In this document: in pieces, positions 43,795-50,961 of the stretch
Numbering within the stretch: the first letter of the stretch is position 1
How the letters are laid out: each line of letters opens with the position of its first letter
Source of the DNA: an uncultured Monoglobus sp.
Lineage (GTDB): Bacteria; Bacillota; Clostridia; Monoglobales; Monoglobaceae
Direction: 5' to 3'
Assembly (NCBI GenBank): GCA_947624775.1
Contig: CANQLT010000002.1
Location: 1-64,000 of the forward strand
DNA length: 64,000 bases
Made by a program: the position numbers and the translations under genes
Notes under the pieces: model-generated
Databases searched by the model: none
What the model was told of the DNA's origin: nothing
The model's input: only the letters and a program-made list of their open reading frames with translations

Positions 43795-43870
43795 GCCGAT
43801 ATAGCTCAGTCGGTAGAGCGATTCACTCGTAATGAATAGGTCAGCGGTTCGAATCCGCTTATCGGCTCCA
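43795..43870 (+). tRNA. tRNA-Thr (anticodon CGT)
   Basis: A 76-nt cloverleaf: acceptor GCCGATA/TATCGGC, D arm GCTC-AGTCGGTA-GAGC, anticodon stem ATTCA/TGAAT with loop CTCGTAA (anticodon CGT, codon ACG), TTCGAAT T-loop with stem GCGG/CCGC, discriminator T and encoded CCA. Confidence 0.97.
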
Positions 43871-44275
43871 GCGGAAAAATGACCGCTATTTTTCGAAAGT
43901 CATGCAAAGCATGACTTTCTTTCTTTTTTAGCGGTCATTTTTCCGCTTTTCCCACGAAACGCACTTCGTTGGCGTTTCGCGGGAGCCCTAAGAAATCGCT
44001 TTTTTTGCGAACACCTTGCGGAGCAAGGTGTTCTTTTTTTACGGCGGTCGCTCCGCTTATCCCAAAAAGTCCTTCGGACTTTTCGGGAGCCCTGTTGACC
44101 GCTATTTTTCGAAAGTCATGCAAAGCATGACTTTCTTTTTTGTGCGGTCATTTTTCCGCTTTTCCCTCGACGTCCCGGCTCGCCCCTTGGGGAGGGCTGT
44201 CACCGAAGGTGACTGAGAGGGGTTAAGTTTCCCCCGGGGAGCTGTCCGCGGAGCAGACTAAGGGGGAGCCCTGTT
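43871..44275. repeat. Nested hairpin repeats after tRNA-Thr
   Basis: The unit GACCGCTATTTTTCGAAAGTCATGC-AAA-GCATGACTTTC (here shortened) occurs twice (43881-43920 and 44097-44137). The inner 11-bp stem at 43895-43919 with T-run serves as the tRNA terminator. The outer arms GCGGAAAAATGACCGC / GCGGTCATTTTTCCGC enclose the first copy. Between and after lie GGGCTCCCG-type units with differing stems (43947-43990; 44055-44096), AACACCTTGCGGAGCAAGGTGTT, and two CTGTC-hairpin units (44179-44223, 44227-44272). No gene is supported. Confidence 0.75.
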
Positions 44276-44480
44276 AATCAGTGCTTAAATAATATTTACA
44301 TTTTTCAAAAAAATATTGGCATTCCTCCCAATGTGCGATATAATATAGGTATAATATAATCAAGAATTCCAAATCCATACACGCCAAGCGGCGGAAAGGA
44401 TATCAATAGGAAACTCGCATCAATAAACCAAACAGACGAGAACCCGCTGCTTTTTGTGTTCTAAACAGGAGGTATTACAA

Positions 44481-45200
44481 ATGAATAATATGGATACATC
44501 CCCTCAGAGCGAGATCATCATATATCAGACAGAAAACGGCAATACTAAAATCGACGTCCGTATAGAAAACGATACCGTCTGGCTCACGCAAGCACAGCTT
44601 GTAGAGCTTTATCAAACCACAAAGTCTAATATAAGCGAACATATAAAACATATTTTCGAAGACGGTGAATTAAACGAAAGTGCAGTTGTTCGGAAAATCC
44701 GAACAACTGCATCTGACGGAAAAACATATAATGTAAAATATTATAACTTGGATATGATCATATCGTTAGGTTATCGTATTCGAAGTATAACGGCAACTCA
44801 ATTCCGCATCTGGGCGACCGAACGCCTGAAAGAATATATGATCAAAGGATTCACAATGGACGATGAGCGATTAAAGGGCTACGGCGGCGGTCGGTATTGG
44901 AAGGAACTGCTGGAACGCATCCGCGACATCCGTTCCTCCGAAAAAGTGCTGTATCGTCAGGTTCTTGATCTCTATGCCACAAGTGTTGATTACGATCCAA
45001 ACAGCGAGGTTTCAAAACAGTTTTTTAAAATAGTACAAAACAAGCTGCACTATGCCGCCCACGGTCATACCGCCGCCGAGGTGAGTCTTTCGCGCTTGTG
45101 CGAAAGCGAACAAATGCAGATTTCGGCGACGAGACGAAACAGGGGACGGCTATCATATAAGAGCTTTTTTAGCCCGCGACTTTATTATAGCTTTATTTAA
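44481..45200 (+). pseudogene. RhuM-family (virulence RhuM/Fic-associated) gene, apparently truncated
   Basis: 239 codons. Residues 1-195 match RhuM-family proteins well (DVRIENDTVWLTQAQLVELYQ, YYNLDMIISLGYRIRS, QFRIWATERLKEY, KQFFKIVQNKLHYAAHGHTAAEV). The family usually continues ~100 residues beyond HGHTAAEV, but here an unrelated basic tail (SLSRLCESEQMQISATRRNR...) leads to a stop, so a deletion or frameshift is likely. ATG follows AGGAGG. RhuM genes are accessory, often in defence or mobile islands; the function is unclear. No partner gene is beside it. Confidence 0.7.
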
Positions 45201-45317
45201 AACACTTTTTTGACAATCTGTATCTCACATTTTGTCAAGGGGATTTTTAATTTATATTAAAATTGAGCGTTTATTTATTATTTAAATATTTTGTCGAAAT
45301 TTGTTTTAAAGTTTTTG

Positions 45318-45346
45318 TTTACTTATGTTGCGGTCTGTGATATAAT
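45318..45346 (+). promoter_or_regulatory. Promoter of the structured leader RNA
   Basis: TTTACT (45318-45323), 17-bp spacer, TATAAT (45341-45346). The predicted start (~45353) is at the base of the long hairpin. Confidence 0.6.
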
Positions 45347-45351
45347 AAGAA

Positions 45352-45517
45352 TTGCCAAATCATTTTAAAATTATTATTAATATCATTCTATGTGCATTTT
45401 TGCATTGTCAAAAATGCGTGCTCAATTTTAGCATATAGAATGGTATGTGTAAAATAAATGATTTGGCCATCATGAGCATAGCGTTTTTGGGCGCGGCGCT
45501 ATGCTTCGCGCCTTTTT
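45352..45517 (+). ncRNA. Structured RNA leader with terminator before the AbrB-like gene
   Basis: A near-continuous hairpin: CCAAATCATTT (45355-45365) with AAATGATTTGG (45456-45466), TATCATTCTATGTGC (45381-45395) with GCATATAGAATGGTA (45431-45445), and GCATTTTTG (45394-45402) with CAAAAATGC (45409-45417). Then GGCGCG (45490-45495) pairs with CGCGCC (45507-45512), followed by TTTTTATTTTA: a terminator. GCATAGCG (45476-45483) can instead pair with CGCTATGC (45497-45504), which lies in the terminator loop, so the two pairings interlock. It could be a small RNA or a cis attenuator. Confidence 0.55.
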
Positions 45518-45546
45518 ATTTTACTTAAATTTACGGAGGTATTATT

Positions 45547-45786
45547 ATGATCGTCAAAATTGATTCTATAGGAAGGATAACCGTTCCCCAAAAATATAGG
45601 GAAGAGTTTAACTTAAAGCCTGATTCCGAGGCCAATATGCTGCCACTGCCCGACGGGATCGGAGTATCGCTGTTCAGACTGACGCCCAGATGCGCCAACT
45701 GCGGAGAAGAGAAGGGACTTGAAAAATTTGATAATATATCGCTGTGTGAGAATTGCAAAAAGATTTTGAAGTATGCAATAATGTAG
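45547..45786 (+). CDS. AbrB/SpoVT-type DNA-binding protein with C-terminal zinc ribbon
   Basis: A 79-residue protein. The first ~48 residues form a swapped-hairpin AbrB fold (KIDSIGRITVPQKYREEFNLKPDSEANML in two halves, SIGRITVP being the diagnostic loop); the rest has two CxxC pairs (CANCG and CENCK) forming a zinc ribbon. It is likely a small transcription regulator of the transition-state type. ATG follows GGAGG. The upstream structured RNA may control it. Confidence 0.88.
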   Translation: MIVKIDSIGRITVPQKYREEFNLKPDSEANMLPLPDGIGVSLFRLTPRCANCGEEKGLEKFDNISLCENCKKILKYAIM

Positions 45787-45794
45787 GAACTAGA

Positions 45795-45945
45795 AACTAG
45801 GCGGGCGGCCGAGGTCGGCCGCCCCTACAGGTTTTATCACACCGTATGTGCGGATATTATCCGCCCGTTTGCCTCGCCCTATACCGTAGAGCCGGATGCC
45901 CACATCCGGCCGGCGGCTTGTGGGCAAGCCGCCATACGGCACTAA
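45795..45945. repeat. Palindromic intergenic repeats before the thiazole operon end
   Basis: GGGCGGCCGAGGTCGGCCGCCCCTAC (45802-45828 region), GCGGATATTATCCGC (45850-45864) and the GCCGGATG/CATCCGGC plus GGCGGCTTG/CAAGCCGCC double palindrome (45890-45935), the reverse of 15044-15096. Confidence 0.75.
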
Positions 45946-45954
45946 ACTATTTTT

Positions 45955-46527
45955 TCAAAAAATATGCTTGTATTCATCAATATATTCATATATATCTGCG
46001 CATTGCATAAAGCCTGACATGACGCAGACGCCGTCGGCGCCGGCGGATAACGCTTTTTGCGCGTTTTCGGGCGAGATACCACCCAAGGCATATACCGGAA
46101 TATCAACTTCGCTTTTTATATCACTAAGCAAGCCCGTACCGCGAGGCGCGAGCCCTTTTTTACAATCGGTGGAAAACACGTGCCCCGCCGTTATATAGGT
46201 GGCTCCAAGCTCTTGCGCGCGGACCGCTTCCTCCACGGAATGTGTCGAAGCGCCCACTTCGGCAAAGCCCGAGATGTCCGCCGTCTCAAGCAGCGGCAGC
46301 GGCAAATGTATTTTCGAGCAGCCGAAACTGCGCGCCGCCCCAACAAAGCTGTGCGCGACTATATTCTCGCGGTCGATCTCACACAGCAGCTTATAATACT
46401 CACGCTCAGTAAGATCTTTTTCGCGCAGAATAACCGGAATACCCTCGTCTATAATATCCCTGATACGCCTTATGAAATCCGTGCCGCACAGCGCGCGGTT
46501 TGAAATACAAATCAGCTTGCTACACAT
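45955..46527 (-). CDS. TenI/ThiE-family protein (likely thiazole tautomerase)
   Basis: A 190-residue TIM-barrel protein of the ThiE/TenI family. VILREKDLTE and YALGGISPENAQKALSAGADGVCVMSGF are typical. The pyrophosphate and magnesium motifs of true ThiE are not evident (HLPLPLLE where GxxD would stand), while position after thiH supports a TenI-like tautomerase that aromatises the thiazole. Thiamine phosphate synthase is the alternative. The start MCSKLICIS at 46527 overlaps the thiH end by 8 bp. Confidence 0.8.
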   Translation of the reverse strand: MCSKLICISNRALCGTDFIRRIRDIIDEGIPVILREKDLTEREYYKLLCEIDRENIVAHSFVGAARSFGCSKIHLPLPLLETADISGFAEVGASTHSVEEAVRAQELGATYITAGHVFSTDCKKGLAPRGTGLLSDIKSEVDIPVYALGGISPENAQKALSAGADGVCVMSGFMQCADIYEYIDEYKHIF

Positions 46528-47701
46528 AGATATAATCACTCATGACCGGCTGCATACCCATTTCCTCTATTTCCCTATAAACATCATCGACCGACGCGCT
46601 GTCGTTTATCTTAAACTGAGCATCGCCCTTTGCTTCCTCGCCCTCGATGTGGCCGCCTATCCCGGTAGACACTCCGGCGGAGATCTTGGTCGCCGCGATT
46701 GAGATAACATGTTTTCGGAATACATTGCTCTCGCGAGTGGAAATGGTTATGCTCGCAAACGGCAGAAACAGTCTGTACGCGCATATCACCTGCAGCAGCT
46801 GACGCTCGTGCACGTCCTTCGGATTGATCTTGTCGTTATTTATAATAGGTCTGAGTCTCGGGCACGATATGGCGATTTCCGCATGTGGATATTTTTGCTG
46901 CAAAAGATACGCGTGATAACCCGTCGCGAACCCGTCCTTTCTGAAATCGTCAAGCCCCAGCAGTGCCGCGAATCCCACGCCCCTCATTCCGCCGAGTATA
47001 GCTCTCTCCTGCGCGTTGAAGCGATAGGGCCAAATGCGCTTGTGCCCCGCAAGGTGGAGAGTTTCGTATTTGTCGCTGTTATAGGTCTCCTGAAACACCG
47101 TGACATAATCCGCTCCGCATTCGTGGAGATATTTGTATTCGTCGGAATTCATCGGATAGACCTCAAGCCCTATGACCTTGAAATACTTGCGCGCAAGTTT
47201 GCACGCTTCGCCTATATACCGAACATCCGAACCCTTGCGGCTCTCGCCCGTGAGAATAAGCACCTCCTGAAGGCCCGTTTTCGCAATGGCCTCAAACTCT
47301 CTTTCCATTTCCTCAAAGTCGAGTTTTGCCCTGCGTATCTTGTTGTGGCGGTTAAAGCCGCAATATACGCAGAAATTCTCGCAGTAATTGGCGATATACA
47401 CCGGCGTGAACATCATGACGGAATTCCCGAAATGCTTTCGAGTTTCCATCTGTGCGCGCCGCGCGATCTGTTCCAGCAGCGGTTCAGCCGCGGGCGAGAG
47501 CAGAGCCCCGAAATCGCGCGGAGACAGCACATCCTTTTCAAGCGCCGCAAGCACGTCGTTTTCGGTAAAAAACGTATAATCATATTCGTTCATAGCCTTA
47601 ACGACCCGTTTATCAAGGTCCGAGTCAATTACCTCCATATCGGGCAGATATGTCATATGGTCGATCCTGTTTTTGGGGTCAAGCTCTTTGATTTTTTCCA
47701 T
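46520..47701 (-). CDS. thiH: 2-iminoacetate synthase ThiH
   Basis: A 393-residue radical SAM enzyme that cleaves tyrosine to give dehydroglycine for thiazole formation in anaerobes. The CENFCVYCGF cluster (CxxxCxxC) binds the 4Fe-4S cluster; flanking FTPVYIANY and LTGESRKGSDVRYI stretches are typical of ThiH. It lies 12 bp after thiG. Confidence 0.95.
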   Translation of the reverse strand: MEKIKELDPKNRIDHMTYLPDMEVIDSDLDKRVVKAMNEYDYTFFTENDVLAALEKDVLSPRDFGALLSPAAEPLLEQIARRAQMETRKHFGNSVMMFTPVYIANYCENFCVYCGFNRHNKIRRAKLDFEEMEREFEAIAKTGLQEVLILTGESRKGSDVRYIGEACKLARKYFKVIGLEVYPMNSDEYKYLHECGADYVTVFQETYNSDKYETLHLAGHKRIWPYRFNAQERAILGGMRGVGFAALLGLDDFRKDGFATGYHAYLLQQKYPHAEIAISCPRLRPIINNDKINPKDVHERQLLQVICAYRLFLPFASITISTRESNVFRKHVISIAATKISAGVSTGIGGHIEGEEAKGDAQFKINDSASVDDVYREIEEMGMQPVMSDYIYV

Positions 47702-47713
47702 GTCGCGCCCTCC

Positions 47714-48481
47714 TTAATCGGCAAGAAAGCCCGTGAGCGGCGATGACGCCGCCGCGCCCGTTTCAAGCACGCGGCCTGTGCCCGCCAGGTATGCCGCGCG
47801 TCCAGCCGCGATCGCGTACCGAAACGCTTCTGCCATCGCGGGAACGTCGCCCGCCGTGGCTATGGCGGTGTTCGCCATTACCGCCGCCGCGCCCATCTCC
47901 ATCGCCTCGCACGCCTGCGACGGTTTGCCGATGCCCGCGTCAACGATCACCGGCAGGTCGATCTCCTCGATCAGTATTTTGATAAATTCCTTTGTCGCGA
48001 GACCCTTGTTGGTACCGATAGGCGCGCCGAGCGGCATAATGCAGGCGGCGCCGGCATTTGCCATATCGCGCGCCGCGTTAAGGTCGGGATACATATACGG
48101 CATCACGACGAATCCCTCCTTCGCCAGAATCTCCGTAGCCTTTGCGGTTTCGTAGTTATCCGGCAGAAGATATTTTGAATCCCTTATGCACTCGATCTTG
48201 ATGAAATCGCCGCAGCCAACCTCTCTCGCGAGACGCGCGATACGCACGGCCTCCTCGGCGTTTCTCGCGCCGGAGGTGTTAGGCAGCAGGGTCACGCCCT
48301 TTGGTATGTAGTCAAGAATATTCGCGACGTTTCCCGTCGCGGCGCGGCGCAGAGCGAGCGTTATTATCTGCGCTCCCGCGTTCTCGACCGCCGCCTTTAT
48401 AAGGTCAAGTGAATATTTACCCGATCCGAGAATAAATCGGGACGTGAACTCGTGGTTGCCTAATTTCCATGTGTCTTTCAT
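47714..48481 (-). CDS. thiG: Thiazole synthase ThiG
   Basis: At 255 residues it has the normal length. Joins deoxyxylulose phosphate, dehydroglycine and ThiS-thiocarboxylate sulfur. Characteristic features are [11 protein letters not shown] at the N-terminus, [23 protein letters not shown], and the glycine-rich phosphate loop ([21 protein letters not shown] in two parts). The ATG abuts the thiF stop codon directly. Confidence 0.96.
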   Translation of the reverse strand: MKDTWKLGNHEFTSRFILGSGKYSLDLIKAAVENAGAQIITLALRRAATGNVANILDYIPKGVTLLPNTSGARNAEEAVRIARLAREVGCGDFIKIECIRDSKYLLPDNYETAKATEILAKEGFVVMPYMYPDLNAARDMANAGAACIMPLGAPIGTNKGLATKEFIKILIEEIDLPVIVDAGIGKPSQACEAMEMGAAAVMANTAIATAGDVPAMAEAFRYAIAAGRAAYLAGTGRVLETGAAASSPLTGFLAD

Positions 48482-49117
48482 TTATACTTCCCTCTCTCCC
48501 AATATCAATCTGATAATCATATTTGCCTGATGATTCGCGCATATCGCAACGCGCGGCGCCATGAGCCCGTTCACATCCGCGCTGTCGGTCACGCCGTCGC
48601 CGCATATGTAGAGCCGATCAAACGCGCGCTTTGTCTGTATCATATTCGAGCTGAGATAACCCGCCATACCTGAGCCCGAGACTATCACGGTATCGCAGCA
48701 TTCGCCGAGCAGCGCGCTTATCAGCATCGCCTTTCTGTCCGCGCGGTCAAACGCCTCGCAAACGATATCGAAACCGCCGAATATCTCGGCGGCATTCTCC
48801 GCCGTAACCTTTATTGTTTTGCGGGTCAGTTTCACGTAGGGATTGATTCGCGTCAATCTCTCGGAAAGCGCCTCGGTTTTGTATCTTCCCAGATCCGCGA
48901 TCTCGTACTGCTGACGGTTAAGATTGCTCAAATCTACCCTGTCAAAATCAACCAGCATCAGCTCGCCCACGCCCGCGCGGGCGAGAGATACGGCGACGTT
49001 TGAGCCTAAGCCCCCAAGCCCCGCGACAGCGACACGAGCCGATCTCAGCTTGTCATACACCGGACGGGTGTGGCGTTCTATCATCACCCGTTCAAATTCT
49101 TCATATGAAGGCGTCAT
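48482..49117 (-). CDS. thiF: Sulfur-carrier adenylyltransferase ThiF
   Basis: A 211-residue E1-like enzyme that adenylates the C-terminus of ThiS. It has the nucleotide motif VAGLGGLGSNVAVSLARAG and VDFDRVDLSNLNRQQY with the catalytic Asp/Arg. The start at 49117 is preferred because GGAGGGG lies 8 nt upstream, 4 bp after the thiS stop; a longer in-frame start would overlap thiS. The zinc-binding cysteines of MoeB-like relatives are not apparent. Confidence 0.93.
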   Translation of the reverse strand: MTPSYEEFERVMIERHTRPVYDKLRSARVAVAGLGGLGSNVAVSLARAGVGELMLVDFDRVDLSNLNRQQYEIADLGRYKTEALSERLTRINPYVKLTRKTIKVTAENAAEIFGGFDIVCEAFDRADRKAMLISALLGECCDTVIVSGSGMAGYLSSNMIQTKRAFDRLYICGDGVTDSADVNGLMAPRVAICANHQANMIIRLILGEREV

Positions 49118-49121
49118 AAAA

Positions 49122-49319
49122 TCAACCCCCTCCGACAAAGCTTACGACTTCCAAACAGTCTCCATCCTTTAGCACGACGGCGCTGTAGCTGTCTTTTTTC
49201 ACAATATCGCCGTTCAGCTCGACCGCGATATATGACTCCTTATATCCAAGGCCGCAAAGCAGCTCCGACAACGTTTTGCCGACAAAACCATCGCAGTTTT
49301 CGCCGTTTACTTTTATCAT
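49122..49319 (-). CDS. thiS: Sulfur carrier protein ThiS
   Basis: A 65-residue ubiquitin-fold protein starting MIKVNGENCD and ending VVSFVGGG; the C-terminal Gly-Gly is the site of thiocarboxylate formation. First gene of the thiazole operon. The ATG at 49319 is preferred over an upstream one for length and for the GGCGGGG site before it. Confidence 0.93.
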   Translation of the reverse strand: MIKVNGENCDGFVGKTLSELLCGLGYKESYIAVELNGDIVKKDSYSAVVLKDGDCLEVVSFVGGG

Positions 49320-49354
49320 CTTACCCCGCCTTTCCAAAATACTAGAAAAATAAA

Positions 49355-49397
49355 AATCAAAAGGAACCGTACCCGTGGTGGTGCGCCCCTTTTGATT
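49355..49397 (-). terminator. Promoter-proximal terminator (attenuator candidate) before thiS
   Basis: Minus strand AATCAAAAGG (49388-49397) pairs with CCTTTTGATT (49355-49364), a perfect 10-bp stem around a 23-nt C/A/G-rich loop (contains ACCACCACGG), followed by TTTATTTTT. The predicted transcript start is at the base of this stem. No TPP riboswitch motif is present. A thiS-associated RNA motif has been described in bacteria; whether this is it needs a covariance search. Confidence 0.75.
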
Positions 49398-49403
49398 TAA
49401 TTC

Positions 49404-49432
49404 AGTATACCATGTGTTTCGGGTTTTGTCAA
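49404..49432 (-). promoter_or_regulatory. Promoter of the thiazole operon
   Basis: Minus strand TTGACA (49427-49432), 17-bp spacer, TATACT (49404-49409). Confidence 0.8.
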
Positions 49433-49476
49433 GAGCGTTTTATCCGCAATCCGAAACGGAAAACCCAAATAATATA

Positions 49477-50904
49477 TTACTCGATCAGGTCCGCGTCGGA
49501 ATCGTCGTCATCTTCATTCGAGGATGTGTCAACATAATCGCTGTCGTCCGAGGATTCATCATCAGACGAGGAAGAATCATCAACATTCGATTTTGATTTC
49601 GGCCTCGGAGTCGCCGTCGCTTTGGGCGATTTGGTCGATTTAGGATTCGCCGTGGATTTTGACCCTCTTTCCTCATCGCTTTCATCGTCATTTTTGTTTT
49701 TATCCGATTTCTCTGCGTCCTCCTCGTCAAACTCCTCGTCCGCGTCAGGATCGGGCGTGGCCTCTGCCTCGATAACTATCGGGGTCCTGTAGTTCGCCGA
49801 GCGGACGTACAGCTTTGAGTCGCGGAAATCAATTATAGCGTGCTCATACGGCGAAAGATTATTGTTTATCACCGTGGCGGTAAATTTCGCCTTATACTCG
49901 AACTCTTCAAAGGTGCCGAACCACACCTCCAGCCGATCCTCTATTGTAAACCTTACGTCATTCACATTTTCGGCATCAAACTTGGTCGTTCTGTCCAAAA
50001 GTCCGGCGGTGTCAAGCGCTCGGAGCGCGCTCAGTACCGATTCCAGCTTCTCATTGTCGCTGCTCTCTATTCTTTTTCCGACGTCATATTTTTTAAGCTC
50101 TACGCCGTAAACCACGGGCGCGCTGTATATGACCGCGCCGCTTTGAGTGCGCTGCAGTTCCCCGTCTTTATGCTTTTCGTCTTTCGGTTCATCGCTGGGC
50201 TCGGGCGTTTCATCGGGAGTGTCATCCACGAAAAATCTGTTGCCATCCTCGTCAAACTCGTAATGTCCGCCGTTGACGCGGTATATCGGGTCGCCGTCGT
50301 CGTCATAGCCCCAGATGGTACCGTCCGCCGTTGACTCGGGGTCGGGCTCGTCCGAATCATCCTCGTCGTTCTCATCGTCGGGAGACGGAGTTCCGGTCGG
50401 TTCCGGTTCCTCGGTTATTTTCGTCTTTATGATCTCTTCCGCGTCGGCGGAATTCAGAACCTCAAGAACGCCGCCGTCCATATCGGTCACCGCCAGACCG
50501 CCCGTCAAATTAAAGTAGGCCGACGGGTGCCTCTCGACCACGACGATCTTTATAGTGTCCGGCAGTTCGCGGGTTATCTCGCAGCTTTCGATATAGTCCA
50601 GCTCCTCAATATGCCTTTTCTTGTCCGAAAGGGACGTCAGAAAAATATTTCTTCCCGTTTGTATCCCCGAGGTCTGCGCGAGAACCTCGGAGCTGATCTT
50701 GGTGTTTCCCTCGCACGCCACCGTCTCTATGTCAAAGGCGGGTGCAAGCAAAAAAACACACACCAAAATCACCGCGAGCGCCGCTATTCCCGCCGCGCCC
50801 ATAGCGATCACGCGCGTTTTGATAGGGTCGCGTCTGGTCGCGCGGCGACGCGACTGTCGATTTCCGCCTCTGTAGTTTGGCCGCCTTGTATTTCTTTCGT
50901 TCAT
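49477..50904 (-). CDS. ftsQ: Cell division protein FtsQ/DivIB with long acidic insertions
   Basis: A 475-residue protein with a basic N-terminus, one membrane helix (~32-55) and a POTRA domain (~56-130; FDIETVACEGNTKISSEVLAQTSGI in two parts, ERHPSAYF). The beta domain resumes at ~255 (VVYGVELKKYDVG) to ~365. Unusual are an acidic Pro/Asp/Glu insertion (~165-250, with DDENDEDDSDEPDPE) and a ~105-residue Ser/Asp/Lys-rich C-terminal tail. FtsQ normally has ~250-330 residues and scaffolds FtsL/FtsB at the septum. It is last in the dcw run, 57 bp after murA. Confidence 0.88.
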   Translation of the reverse strand: MNERNTRRPNYRGGNRQSRRRATRRDPIKTRVIAMGAAGIAALAVILVCVFLLAPAFDIETVACEGNTKISSEVLAQTSGIQTGRNIFLTSLSDKKRHIEELDYIESCEITRELPDTIKIVVVERHPSAYFNLTGGLAVTDMDGGVLEVLNSADAEEIIKTKITEEPEPTGTPSPDDENDEDDSDEPDPESTADGTIWGYDDDGDPIYRVNGGHYEFDEDGNRFFVDDTPDETPEPSDEPKDEKHKDGELQRTQSGAVIYSAPVVYGVELKKYDVGKRIESSDNEKLESVLSALRALDTAGLLDRTTKFDAENVNDVRFTIEDRLEVWFGTFEEFEYKAKFTATVINNNLSPYEHAIIDFRDSKLYVRSANYRTPIVIEAEATPDPDADEEFDEEDAEKSDKNKNDDESDEERGSKSTANPKSTKSPKATATPRPKSKSNVDDSSSSDDESSDDSDYVDTSSNEDDDDSDADLIE

Positions 50905-50961
50905 GGCAATTCTCCTATGTACTTTACTGAATTTTTCAAATTTTGTGTATTGCGTATTTTT

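Noticed and set aside
49320-49440. TPP riboswitch before thiS
   Set aside because: The characteristic CTGAGA and ACCTGATCTGG-type elements are absent; only a short hairpin terminator is found.
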